37,098 nt of DNA. It comes from Collinsella sp. GTDB lineage: Bacteria; Actinomycetota; Coriobacteriia; Coriobacteriales; Coriobacteriaceae. Within the stretch, counting starts at the first letter, position 1. Every line of letters begins with the position of its first letter. Positions 8,877-19,939 of the stretch are shown here, one piece after another. A program made the position numbers and the translations under genes. The stretch lies in NCBI GenBank assembly GCA_019419625.1, contig DXZO01000050.1, forward strand, positions 1-37,098, given 5' to 3'. The notes beneath the pieces are model-generated. The model ran no database searches, had not been told where the DNA came from, and saw only the letters and a list, made by a program, of their open reading frames with translations.

Positions 8877-8905
8877 GCAATAAAGAGGGCCGCAAGCGAC
8901 CCTCT
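8877..8905 (-). terminator. Terminator of the permease-amidohydrolase unit
   Basis: On the minus strand, about 60 bases past the amidohydrolase stop, ten-base arms (8896-8905 and 8884-8893, one G-U pair) with a two-base loop are followed by TTTATTG. It isolates this unit from the second sensor kinase gene. Confidence 0.75.
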
Positions 8906-8963
8906 CCATTGCATTATGCAATCAAAAACTGTGTTTTACATCCAGCCATCGACAAACGGTATC

Positions 8964-10241
8964 TTAGGCGCTGTATTTGTTGGCCTCGCCAAAGGTGCCA
9001 GCCTCGACGATCCAGCCATCCTTCATGATGACGTCCATGTTGTCGGTGTTGAGCACGTGGATGTCGGCGGCGACGTCACCGTTGACGACCAGCAGGTCGG
9101 CGCACTTGCCGGCCTCGATAGAACCGGTCTCGTCCTCGATGTGGCACATCTTGGCACCGTTGAGGGTAGCGCAGGTGATGGTCTCGACCGGGGTGAAGCC
9201 GATCTTGTCGACGAACTCGTACATCTCCTCGATGGAGCAGGTGCCGTACGGGGTGACGAAGGAGAAGGAGTCGGAGCCGATCGTCATGACGACGCCGCGC
9301 TTCTTGGCCTCGCGCAGGCAGTCGTAGTTGCGCTGCAGCTCCTTCTCGACCAGGGTGCCCTCGTACTTGTCGTGCAGCTCGGGAACGTAGACGGGCGGAT
9401 AGGTGGCGTACCAGGTGGGCAGGAAGGCGATCGTCGGGGTGAAGAAGGTGCCCTGCTCGGCCATGAGGTCCATGGTGCGCTCATCGATATCGAAACCGTG
9501 AATCAACTGCTCGCAGCCAAAGCGGACGGAATCGTAGGCAGCGGCATGGTTGTTGTAGCAGTGACTCCACACGGGGATACCGACCATCTTTGCCTCTTCG
9601 ACCACGGCCTGGATCTCCTCGGAGCAATAGTGCTGGTCGCGACCGGAATCCCAACGCCAGATGCCGCCACCGGTAGCCCAGATCTTGATGGCATCGGGGT
9701 TCTCGCGCAGGCGACGACGGACGGCCTTGCGCAGATCCCAAGGACCATCGACCTGGTCGCCCCAGGGATGGGATTCCTTGTTGAGCTCCTGGGTGCAGTG
9801 GTGGGAGTCACCGTGGCCGGCAACGCGGCAGAAGCCAAGACCAGTGGCCAGAACGCGCGGGCCCTTGAAGACGCCCTTGTCGATGCAGTCGCGAATCTGG
9901 ATACCAAAGCGGCCGATCTCGCAGACGGTGGTGAGGCCGTGGGTGAGGCAGTCGTAGGCCTGCTTGACGGCGACGGCCTGCTTCTCGAGGAGCGGCTGCA
10001 TGACCCAGTCGGTGTCATCGTCGGTCAGGTTGCCCGAGAAGTGCAGGTGGGTGTCGATCAGGCCGGGAAGGACGGTCTTGCCGGCGGCGTCGATAACCTC
10101 AACGCCCTCGGGAAGGTCCTGCATAGCACCGGCATACTCGATCTTGCCGTTGTCGTCGACGAGAACGAGGGAGTTCTCGACCGGCTCGGCACCGGTACCG
10201 TCGATGAGCTTGCCGCCAACGATTGCGTACTTAGTGGACAT
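8964..10241 (-). CDS. Metal-dependent amidohydrolase (imidazolonepropionase/prolidase-like)
   Basis: A 425-residue cytoplasmic amidohydrolase with a TIM-barrel metal site: His65 and His67 in DTHLHFSG, a probable carboxylated Lys186 in AIKIWATGGG, His227 in WSHCYNN, His248 in LIHGFDID and Asp324 in GSDSFS. This pattern fits the group containing imidazolonepropionase and the Xaa-Pro/Xaa-Arg dipeptidase-like amidohydrolases, which cleave C-N bonds of cyclic or peptide substrates. The ATG at 10241 follows a perfect AAGGAGG. An APC-type permease lies upstream in the same direction, 131 bases away, so the pair probably imports and hydrolyses the same nitrogenous compound. The substrate cannot be read: dipeptides, hydantoin-type rings or amino-acid derivatives are all possible. 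Confidence 0.82.
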   Translation of the reverse strand: MSTKYAIVGGKLIDGTGAEPVENSLVLVDDNGKIEYAGAMQDLPEGVEVIDAAGKTVLPGLIDTHLHFSGNLTDDDTDWVMQPLLEKQAVAVKQAYDCLTHGLTTVCEIGRFGIQIRDCIDKGVFKGPRVLATGLGFCRVAGHGDSHHCTQELNKESHPWGDQVDGPWDLRKAVRRRLRENPDAIKIWATGGGIWRWDSGRDQHYCSEEIQAVVEEAKMVGIPVWSHCYNNHAAAYDSVRFGCEQLIHGFDIDERTMDLMAEQGTFFTPTIAFLPTWYATYPPVYVPELHDKYEGTLVEKELQRNYDCLREAKKRGVVMTIGSDSFSFVTPYGTCSIEEMYEFVDKIGFTPVETITCATLNGAKMCHIEDETGSIEAGKCADLLVVNGDVAADIHVLNTDNMDVIMKDGWIVEAGTFGEANKYSA

Positions 10242-10271
10242 GGTTCCTCCTTATGGATCCATATAGTGGGC

Positions 10272-10352
10272 GAGGCCATGTTGGGTTATGGCCTCACAAA
10301 GCTACCCAAGTGGTGCCGGGTTCGGTGCGCGGAAGAGAGGGGTCCGCGCACC
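10272..10352 (-). other. Two stem-loops between permease and amidohydrolase genes
   Basis: The 131-base spacer holds two hairpins: ten-base arms at 10324-10333 and 10343-10352, and eight-base arms GAGGCCAT (10272-10279) and ATGGCCTC (10288-10295). Neither is followed by a T-run on the minus strand, so they look like intercistronic stabilising or processing structures rather than terminators. They could make expression of the two genes unequal. Confidence 0.5.
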
Positions 10353-10372
10353 CGATCCGCCCCGGCTAGGCG

Positions 10373-11824
10373 TTATTTTTTGCGGGAATTGGTGAAGGCC
10401 ATGAGGGCCAGGCCAACGGCCAGCCAGCCGATCACGATGCTCCACTCCACCATGTTGAGGGAGGCGGGAGAGAACGGGACCACGAGCAGGCCAATGATGA
10501 CGGCGCAGGCAGCGACAGCGAGGCTGATGCCAAACTTGCCGCCGGGCACCTCGTAGGGACGAGGCAGGTCGGGCTCGGTGAAGCGCATGCGCAGGCAAGC
10601 GAGGGCGACCATGCCGCAGGAGAAGATGAAGGCGAGAGCCGACACGTTGGTCAGAGGGATGAGCATGTTCTTGCCCAGGAACGGACCGATGACGGTGATG
10701 ACGCCCAGAACGGCGCAGGCGAGCTTGGGAGCGCCGGACTTGGGATCGACCTCGGCGAACTTCTCTGGCAGCTGGCCCTTGCGGCCCATGGCGAGCATGA
10801 TGCGGCTCGTGGCGCCGTAGAAGGAGTTCATCGGGCCCATGGGTCCAAGCGTGGCGATGACGAGCATGGCCAGGTACAGGAGCATGTTGATGCCCTTGAG
10901 GCAGGCAAGCGCGGGAACCGGGCTCTTAACAAACTCATGCCAGTCGAGGATGGTGCCGAACGAGTAGATGCAGACCATGTAGAAGCCGCCGGCGGCCAGC
11001 AGGGCCAGGGAGATGATCTTGCCGAACTTGTTCCAGTTGAGGCCCTCGGCTGCTTCCTCAGCCTGCTGAGGAATGGTATCGAAGCCGGCGTAGAAGAACG
11101 GGGTCAAAACCAGGACCGACACGATGCCGGCGAACAGGCTGGTGCCCTCGGTAGCGGGCTTGCCGCCGCCAGCACCGGTGACCTGGGAGAACACGGGCAT
11201 GGCGTGTTCCGGCGAACCGGTGAACAGCGAGACACCCATGGCGAGCAGCATGCCGCAGAGCAGAGCCTTGGTCAGGAAGGCCTGGAGCTTGGCGGCCGAG
11301 CTGGCACCGCGGAAGTTGAGGAAGATGACGTAGACTGCAAAGCCGAGCGCGATTAGCGTCGGGAACAAGTAAACGTCGGCGCCCAAGATGGTGTAGAGCT
11401 TGACGGCGCGCAGCCACTCAAGGCCGGGCAGGCTGCCGAACATCTCGGACACGAGAGTCGAGATGGCGATGGCCTCCCACGGGCACAGGATGCCGTTGCC
11501 CAGGGCCAGGAGCCAGCCGGTGATGTAGCTCAGCGTACGGCCAAAGCTACGGTCGACATACTCGACGATGCCGCCCGAGATGGGGATAGCAGCCGTGAGC
11601 TCACCGAAAACAGCTCCGACGGGCACGAGGAAGATTGCACCCAAGAGGAATGCGATCATAGCGGGAACGGGACCGCCGCCCACAACCATCCAGTCGCCGA
11701 CCTGCAGAACCCAACCGGTACCGATGATGGCACCGAAACCGATGGTGAAGAAGTTCCAGAGCGAAAGCGTTTTCTTCATGCCACCGTTACCCTCGACTGC
11801 AACTTCTGCGTTCTTGTCCGCCAT
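10373..11824 (-). CDS. APC-family amino-acid permease
   Basis: A 483-residue membrane transporter of the amino acid-polyamine-organocation superfamily, with about twelve membrane segments. The first helix has the substrate-binding signature FTIGFGAIIGTGW, and helix 2-3 shows PVGAVFGELTAAIP, as in APC amino-acid transporters. The N-terminus is a short hydrophilic Glu/Asn/Gly-rich tail. The ATG at 11824 follows AGGAGGG; a longer reading frame upstream lacks a site. It precedes the amidohydrolase gene, so it probably imports that enzyme's substrate or exchanges it for a product. The mRNA leader contains two hairpins. Exact amino-acid specificity is not predictable by eye. Confidence 0.85.
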   Translation of the reverse strand: MADKNAEVAVEGNGGMKKTLSLWNFFTIGFGAIIGTGWVLQVGDWMVVGGGPVPAMIAFLLGAIFLVPVGAVFGELTAAIPISGGIVEYVDRSFGRTLSYITGWLLALGNGILCPWEAIAISTLVSEMFGSLPGLEWLRAVKLYTILGADVYLFPTLIALGFAVYVIFLNFRGASSAAKLQAFLTKALLCGMLLAMGVSLFTGSPEHAMPVFSQVTGAGGGKPATEGTSLFAGIVSVLVLTPFFYAGFDTIPQQAEEAAEGLNWNKFGKIISLALLAAGGFYMVCIYSFGTILDWHEFVKSPVPALACLKGINMLLYLAMLVIATLGPMGPMNSFYGATSRIMLAMGRKGQLPEKFAEVDPKSGAPKLACAVLGVITVIGPFLGKNMLIPLTNVSALAFIFSCGMVALACLRMRFTEPDLPRPYEVPGGKFGISLAVAACAVIIGLLVVPFSPASLNMVEWSIVIGWLAVGLALMAFTNSRKK

Positions 11825-12179
11825 TGTTTCCCTCCTTTCCTTTTTGACGCCCCTTGGCGTCACCCCTTGCGCGGCCTGTTTTGCCGCGCGCTTTTATTTC
11901 GTGGCTTTAAGATACGGCCTTGGCACAGCAGCGCCGCTTATGGCTCGACCGAAGGCAAAACTGTAAAACGAGCGGTGCCGTTTTTGGGACGAACGGCGGA
12001 AGACGTCATTCATCTTGGACGCTTTCATCTTGTCTGCTTTTGAAGACCTGTTGCCGTGACGCTTGGCGCGCGGCGCGGCAACGTTCATACCATTTGTCAG
12101 GCTTTTGGCGCACATGCCCATGTGTCGTGCATCTTTTTATGTAGGATAGACAAGTTACACATGAGGCAAGGTGATTCGA
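11825..12179. other. Divergent intergenic region with leader hairpins
   Basis: About 355 bases between the permease and the peptidase locus. The permease leader carries two hairpins: GACGCC/GGCGTC (11846-11861) and GCGCGGC/GCCGCGC (11869-11889). Read on the plus strand the latter runs into CTTTTATTT, but no plus-strand gene precedes it. A short palindrome CACATG-CC-CATGTG (12111-12124) lies upstream of the peptidase coding segment. Small reading frames here lack convincing start sites. Confidence 0.45.
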
Positions 12180-12314
12180 ATGGCATACGGATACAATGAC
12201 GGCGACCAACGGCCACAAAGCGTGCGCCTTGCCGGCCGCACCACGCCAACGCCCAGAAGCACCTCCGACAACGACAGCCCGCAGCGCCCCCAAGAGCAGC
12301 TCGGGGCTTCTTAG
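12180..12314 (+). CDS. 44-codon segment ending in TAG, in frame with the peptidase
   Basis: ATG at 12180 preceded by AAGGTGA at good spacing opens a 44-residue frame rich in Gln, Arg, Pro, Ser and Thr. It ends at a TAG (12312-12314) and the same frame continues open into the peptidase gene. The composition does not change across the stop. It is therefore either the true N-terminal cytoplasmic tail of the peptidase interrupted by a nonsense codon, or a separate leader peptide translated just ahead. The much better ribosome binding site here than at 12351 favours the interrupted-gene reading. Confidence 0.45.
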   Translation: MAYGYNDGDQRPQSVRLAGRTTPTPRSTSDNDSPQRPQEQLGAS

Positions 12315-12350
12315 CGGCAACAAAGCCGTACCGTGCGGCAGTCAGACCGA

Positions 12351-13181
12351 ATGAGTACGAGCACACGCCAACGCCAGACCGACACATCGCAGCCACGCCG
12401 CTACGATCGCCGTAAGACCGACTACTACGTTAAGCGCTCCTTTTCGCGACCTCAACGCGATCGCGGCAATTCCGCCCCTCACCCCGCGTCGCACATCACA
12501 AGCCACGCGCTTCCGGCCCGCCGCCTACGCCTTGCGTTTTGCTCCATCGCCGCCTGCCTCGTCTTTGTGTTTTTGGGATCCTGTATCTCCCACGGATCAG
12601 CCGGTCTTGAGCCCACTGCCGAGGACAAGCTGCTTAAAGCTCCCGTCGCGCCCGGCTACTCATTTGCCTTTTCGACCCCGCGCTCGCAATGGCAGGCCGG
12701 CACCATGCCCCACATCTACCAAATTGACCCCGCATGGTCGGAGCTGCCCTATGCCGGTGGCACTATTCGCGAAAACGCTTGCGGTCCAACTTGCCTCACC
12801 ATGGTCTATATCTTTAAGACCGGCCATACCGATAAGACGCCGGTCGATATATGCGCACTAGCCGAAGCCGGCAACTACGCCCCCACCGGTGCAACCGAAT
12901 GGTCGTTTATGACAAGCGGTGCGTGGCAGCTGGGGCTCAACGGAACACAGCTCTATAACGATCGCGACTCGATGACTCAGGCGCTGCGTTCGGGAGCGCC
13001 CGTCATCGCCGCTGTTCGGCCGGGCACCTTTACCAACGTGGGCCACTACATTGTGCTTTACGGTATTGACGACGCCGACCAGATTCAAGTCTTCGACCCC
13101 AACTCGGCCAGCCGCAGCGCCCGCCGCTGGGGCGTCGTAGAGGTCCTCAACGAAGTCGAAGCCATGTGGGCCTACTACTAG
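12351..13181 (+). CDS. Membrane-anchored C39-like cysteine peptidase
   Basis: A 276-residue protein (GTG at 12333 would add six). A basic Gln/Arg/Ser-rich cytoplasmic tail is followed by one membrane segment (about 60-78) and an extracellular domain of the Peptidase_C39_2 type. The likely catalytic residues, numbered from 12351, are Cys144 in ENACGPTC, His232 in GHYIVLYG and Asp249 in VFDPNS. This fold includes bacteriocin-processing peptidases and many cell-wall or housekeeping members of unknown substrate; no exporter is attached here. The start is uncertain because no good ribosome binding site precedes 12351 or 12333, while an upstream in-frame segment with a good site ends in TAG. The stop codon overlaps a hairpin repeat. 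Single gene on the plus strand among minus-strand neighbours. Confidence 0.75.
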   Translation: MSTSTRQRQTDTSQPRRYDRRKTDYYVKRSFSRPQRDRGNSAPHPASHITSHALPARRLRLAFCSIAACLVFVFLGSCISHGSAGLEPTAEDKLLKAPVAPGYSFAFSTPRSQWQAGTMPHIYQIDPAWSELPYAGGTIRENACGPTCLTMVYIFKTGHTDKTPVDICALAEAGNYAPTGATEWSFMTSGAWQLGLNGTQLYNDRDSMTQALRSGAPVIAAVRPGTFTNVGHYIVLYGIDDADQIQVFDPNSASRSARRWGVVEVLNEVEAMWAYY

Positions 13182-13262
13182 TCATTGGGGACAGACTTAA
13201 ATGAGTGGTCATTGGGGACGCTCTTGTTTGACTAGTCATTTAAGAACGTCCCTAATGACTAG
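13178..13262. repeat. REP/MITE-like palindrome overlapping the peptidase stop
   Basis: An 85-base imperfect palindrome: the left arm from 13178 and the right arm ending at 13262 match at roughly 27 of 32 bases when folded. TCATTGGGGAC occurs twice in the left half (from 13182 and 13209). The right half read on the minus strand contains TAGGGACGTTCTT. The TAG stop of the peptidase (13179-13181) is part of the repeat. No transposase gene is near. The element is of the REP/miniature type mobilised in trans; it shares its core with the repeat at 18932-19000. Confidence 0.65.
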
Positions 13263-13270
13263 CTGAATAG

Positions 13271-13304
13271 CAAAAGCCCCGCAGTCGGAGCGGACTGCGG
13301 GGCT
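13271..13304 (-). terminator. Terminator of the carbamate kinase gene
   Basis: Perfect twelve-base arms (13275-13286 and 13293-13304) with a six-base loop, followed on the minus strand by TTTTG. It lies about 65 bases past the carbamate kinase stop. Confidence 0.8.
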
Positions 13305-13369
13305 CATGAAGAGAGGCTAGTTTGTGGGCGCTTTGCCTGGCGCCCACGAGAGATGCAACAGAGTAGAGA

Positions 13370-14332
13370 CTACTCGTGGATGCGGGTACCGGAGAGGCCG
13401 GCCATGGTCTCGGCGGCCTTGTCCAGAGCACCGATGATGCAGGTGCGGCCCTTGCGGGAACGGGCGAACTTGATGGCAGCGCGGACCTTGGGCTCCATGG
13501 AACCCTTGCCGAACTGGCCCTCGTCGGCCAGGCGCTCGGCCTCGTCGGCGGTGAGATCCTCGAGCTCCTCCTGGTTGGGCTTGCCGAAGTTGATGGCGAC
13601 ATGCTCGACGGCGGTCAGCAGGAACAGAACGTCGGCGTCGCAGTCCTCGGCCAGCAGCTCGCCGCCCAGGTCCTTGTCGATGACGGCGGGAACGCCCTTG
13701 TAGCAACCCTTGTTCTCGTAGTCGCGGACGACGGGGATGCCGCCGCCACCGCAGGCGATGACGATGAACTCGTTGTCGAGCAGGTTGAGGATGGAGTCAG
13801 CCTCGACGATCTTCTTGGGATCGGGGGAGGCGACGACGCGACGCCAGCCGCGGCCGGAATCCTCGACGAAGACCTTGGAGGGATCCTCGGCCATGAACTC
13901 CTTGGCCTGCTCCTCGGTGTAGAAGGGACCGATCGGCTTGGTCGGATTCTTGAACGCGGGGTCGTCCGGATCGCACTCGATCTGGGTGACGACGGTGGCA
14001 GCGTGCCAACGCTTATAGCGCTTGTGCATCTCGCGGCCAATGCCCTGCTGCAGGTGATAACCAATGTAGCCCTGGGACATGGCGCCGCACTCGGGCAGCG
14101 GCATCTCGGGGGTACCGATGGCATCGTGGGCAGCGGCGAAGGCGTTCTGGATCATGCCGACCTGCGGGCCGTTGCCGTGGGTGATGATGATCTCGTTGCC
14201 CTGCTCGATGAGACCGAGGAGAGCGTGGGCGGTGTTGCTCACGGCCTCGATCTGCTCGACGGGGTTGTTGCCGAGGGCGTTGCCGCCGAGGGCGACGACA
14301 ATACGATCGGGCTTGCCAAGAGGCTTAGACAT
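13370..14332 (-). CDS. arcC: Carbamate kinase
   Basis: A 320-residue cytoplasmic kinase of the amino-acid kinase fold that makes ATP from carbamoyl phosphate and ADP, giving carbamate, in arginine, agmatine, purine or creatinine fermentation. Recognisable family blocks are VALGGNAL near the N-terminus, ITHGNGPQVG, the long insertion typical of carbamate kinases, ACGGGGIPVV, IDKDLGGELLA and VAINFGKP. Length fits the family. The ATG at 14332 follows AAAGGA and the fold begins within ten residues. No arginine deiminase or carbamoyltransferase gene is in the window, so its source of carbamoyl phosphate is encoded elsewhere. It lies next to pyruvate:ferredoxin oxidoreductase but is separated from it by over 600 bases with a terminator. 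Confidence 0.92.
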   Translation of the reverse strand: MSKPLGKPDRIVVALGGNALGNNPVEQIEAVSNTAHALLGLIEQGNEIIITHGNGPQVGMIQNAFAAAHDAIGTPEMPLPECGAMSQGYIGYHLQQGIGREMHKRYKRWHAATVVTQIECDPDDPAFKNPTKPIGPFYTEEQAKEFMAEDPSKVFVEDSGRGWRRVVASPDPKKIVEADSILNLLDNEFIVIACGGGGIPVVRDYENKGCYKGVPAVIDKDLGGELLAEDCDADVLFLLTAVEHVAINFGKPNQEELEDLTADEAERLADEGQFGKGSMEPKVRAAIKFARSRKGRTCIIGALDKAAETMAGLSGTRIHE

Positions 14333-14852
14333 TGCTGGAATCCTTTCTGTAAAAGGCCTACAACCCATTAATAACCCGCGTCCGTGCGATACGCGAGTTT
14401 ATTAAGGTTTATATTCTCTTTATCGCTCATTTTATTCATTTTGAAAATAGCGGAACGGTGAACGGTCGTTTTTATCCGCTCAGCGTAAAGAACCCCAGCT
14501 CACGCATATCTACGCCATTTACGTGCAACTTTATTTAAATAGAGCAGGGATTAGACCGGATTATGCAAACTATATCTTTGCTAAACACAAAACGGACAGC
14601 GCAAAATCTTACTCGCACTATACGAGATTCTATGCACTTATAAGACGAGTATGCACCCCTGCAAAAACATGGGGCTTTTCATCCAGCATAAGGAATAAAG
14701 AAGAGCTCCGAAAAGGCGGCAACAGCCAAGTCCCCCATCTATATCCAAAGTGGCGCGAGGTTTCGCGGCAAAGCCGCGAAACAGCGAAGGGGACAAAAGC
14801 CCCCACAACCACGTCCTTCATCCGCCCACACAATCCGAGGACGTAGTCGTAA
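14333..14852. other. AT-richer intergenic segment upstream of carbamate kinase
   Basis: From about 14370 to 14720 the base composition is clearly more AT-rich than the surroundings. It contains the presumed carbamate kinase promoter (a TATAAA-like box near 14408-14415 on the minus strand), a tandem repeat GAACGGT-GAACGGT (14453-14466) that could be an operator, and a hairpin GTTTCGCGGC/GCCGCGAAAC (14760-14782). A 107-codon plus frame crosses it but has no convincing start or protein character. Part of the segment may be foreign or an unrecognised regulatory RNA; I see no known RNA family. Confidence 0.4.
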
Positions 14853-14975
14853 CAGGATCTGAGGGCTAACCTTCGCGGACACTCCGCAGGACGAAAGAAC
14901 CCCCGCCGCACGCAGTGCGCAGCGGGGGTTCTTTCATGTCCGAGGACGTCCGCGAAGGTTAGCCCTCAGATCCTG
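14853..14975. repeat. 28-base perfect inverted repeat bracketing a terminator
   Basis: Positions 14853-14880 and 14948-14975 are perfect reverse complements over 28 bases. Between them sits a second, independent hairpin (14893-14906 with 14922-14935). The outer arm begins about a dozen bases past the oxidoreductase stop codon. A smaller direct repeat, TCCGAGGACGT, occurs at 14834-14844 and again starting 14939. No coding sequence is involved. Confidence 0.8.
14893..14935 (-). terminator. Probable terminator after pyruvate:ferredoxin oxidoreductase
   Basis: Fourteen-base perfect arms (14893-14906 and 14922-14935) with a further CGCAC/GTGCG stem inside. The end of the arm on the minus strand is GGTTCTTTC, giving only a short T-rich tail, but the stem is very stable and the position is right for ending the oxidoreductase transcript. 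Confidence 0.6.
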
Positions 14976-14986
14976 CGGTGGGAGAC

Positions 14987-18526
<3,540 letters not shown>

Positions 18527-18931
18527 ATACCCCTCTCCTCTCATATAGGTATACAGGCCCCGGCGATTGCCGGGATATTGGCGTGATGGGATTTACGCTG
18601 TTGCTTCCAATCATCTGGCAGGCAGGCTCAGCAGCAGGTACGTGGCGTGGAGAGAAGACATGCCGAGGCGAGGGGCAACTGATGCGCCCCACAGACCCGA
18701 CCGCCCGTCTTGCACATGACCGAGCGCCGCAAAGGCCGCATGCCGGATGCTCCCGGGCACGCCCCGGCGATGGGAAGCGCCCGCAACGGAAATCCGCATG
18801 CGGGTTTATTGTACCCCGCCGTCAAGTGTAATTTCGGCAAATATAGGCGGGCGGTAAAGGTTTACCTCGGGTGACTGCCAAGGGCAAAAATGGTCCCTCC
18901 ATCCCCGGGCGACTGGCTCTGGCGCGCCAAG
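18527..18931. other. Upstream region of the oxidoreductase gene
   Basis: About 400 bases that must contain the oxidoreductase promoter. On the minus strand a TACAAT box occurs at about 18807-18812, with TTGACG too close to serve as its -35; no consensus pair is convincing. Several GC-rich imperfect hairpins occur. The small frames here look random in composition and lack binding sites. Confidence 0.35.
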
Positions 18932-19000
18932 GAGTGTCCCAAAGTGCCGGCAGGAAAGGAACGTCCCTATCTGCCGGCTAATGTCCCTATCTGCCGGCTA
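18932..19000. repeat. Hairpin/direct repeat overlapping the FHA gene stop
   Basis: GTCCCTATCTGCCGGCTA occurs twice in tandem (18963-18980 and 18983-19000), and TGCCGGCAG at 18945-18953 is the inverted counterpart of its CTGCCGGC. Read on the minus strand the repeat begins with the TAG stop of the FHA gene (18998-19000) and contains TAGGGACGTTC, the core shared with the palindrome at 13178-13262. It is probably the same class of small mobile or REP-like element with different stem sequences. Confidence 0.6.
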
Positions 19001-19936
19001 GAGGGCACCGAAGAGGATGGCGTAGGTAGTGGATTCGCCGAGCTTGAGCTCGTCGCCGGGATTGAGTTGGGCGGAACGGCCGGGCTCGACCTGAATGCAG
19101 ACGCGCGTGGCCCCGTTTACCACCACGGTTCCGTTGGTGGACGACAAGTCCTCGACGTGCCAGATATTTTGAGCATCGCACCAGATATGGGCATGGCGGG
19201 CCGAGACATCGTCGCCGACGTCGGTAATATCGCCCTCACCAGTGGCCAGCGCGCCAATCTCAACACCCTGCTCGCTCGGCTGAATCCAGCGCGGGGCGCT
19301 CACGACAAAACTGTTTTGCACGCGCAGCAAGCCCAAGGGGTGCGCCGGGGCGGGTTCGCGTTCGCCCGCGGTCATCGACATGCCAAGAGAACGCGGCGTG
19401 GATGTGCCTCCGCCGCAGGTCGCGTTCGCGTAGTCGATGGCATAGTTCACCGAGGACCGCACATCCGCCGAACAACCGACGGCGACAAACAGCACCAGCA
19501 CGGCCTCGGCGCGCTCGGCGGGCATGAGTTCTGCCGCCTGGGACAGGCGATCGAGCGCGTTGCGATAGAGATTCGTGTCCTGGTGGCACTCTTCGAGCGC
19601 GCGTACCATCGGTTCACCTGCAGGGCCGCACACCATATTGATCACAGCCGTGGAGTCCATGGGATTGCGCTGGCGCAGGGCCAGTTGCGACATAATACGC
19701 GCAGCCGAGGTACCGTATTCGGCAAAGTAGCGCTGCTGAAGCGTGCCGACCGGCGCGCGAACGATAAAGCGGGAAACCCAAGAGCGATCGGCGGCTCGGC
19801 TCTGCGGGCTGCGGCCGTCTGCGAGCGGACGGGACGAAAGCACCAAGCCGCACAGCTCGATATGGCTCAGATGCGCCGCGCGCTTAAAGATGTCAAACAT
19901 GGCCCCGCATGGGGTGAGCTCAACTTGAGATGCCAT
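18998..19936 (-). CDS. FHA-domain protein of the kinase operon
   Basis: A 312-residue soluble protein. The C-terminal part (about 222-312) is an FHA domain, which binds phosphothreonine peptides: Ser245, Arg247 and His248 in SARHAHIW and the loop SSTNGT (265-270) are the characteristic residues. The N-terminal 200 residues are helical-looking and match nothing I recognise. ATG at 19936 lies only three bases past the kinase stop, so it is co-translated with the kinase and is its likely substrate or adaptor. The stop codon falls inside a repeat element. Its role is inferred: reading out phosphorylation by the upstream kinase, possibly of the membrane-anchored protein encoded first in the operon. 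Confidence 0.82.
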   Translation of the reverse strand: MASQVELTPCGAMFDIFKRAAHLSHIELCGLVLSSRPLADGRSPQSRAADRSWVSRFIVRAPVGTLQQRYFAEYGTSAARIMSQLALRQRNPMDSTAVINMVCGPAGEPMVRALEECHQDTNLYRNALDRLSQAAELMPAERAEAVLVLFVAVGCSADVRSSVNYAIDYANATCGGGTSTPRSLGMSMTAGEREPAPAHPLGLLRVQNSFVVSAPRWIQPSEQGVEIGALATGEGDITDVGDDVSARHAHIWCDAQNIWHVEDLSSTNGTVVVNGATRVCIQVEPGRSAQLNPGDELKLGESTTYAILFGAL

Positions 19937-19939
19937 GAC

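Noticed and set aside
8916..10556. A 546-codon plus frame opposite the amidohydrolase gene
   Set aside because: Repetitive Val/Asp/Gly composition without domains; the minus strand carries the complete amidohydrolase metal site.
12351..13181. C39-like peptidase as a bacteriocin-processing peptidase for the secreted protein cassette
   Set aside because: It is 18 kb away, not fused to a transporter, faces outward, and the secreted protein has a Sec signal rather than a double-glycine leader.
14523..14846. A 107-codon plus frame in the AT-rich intergenic segment
   Set aside because: No ribosome binding site, no family resemblance, and its end overlaps hairpins; considered spurious.
18583..18831. 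An 82-codon plus frame before the oxidoreductase promoter
   Set aside because: Random-looking Arg/Pro/Gly composition in a GC-rich non-coding stretch; no start signal.
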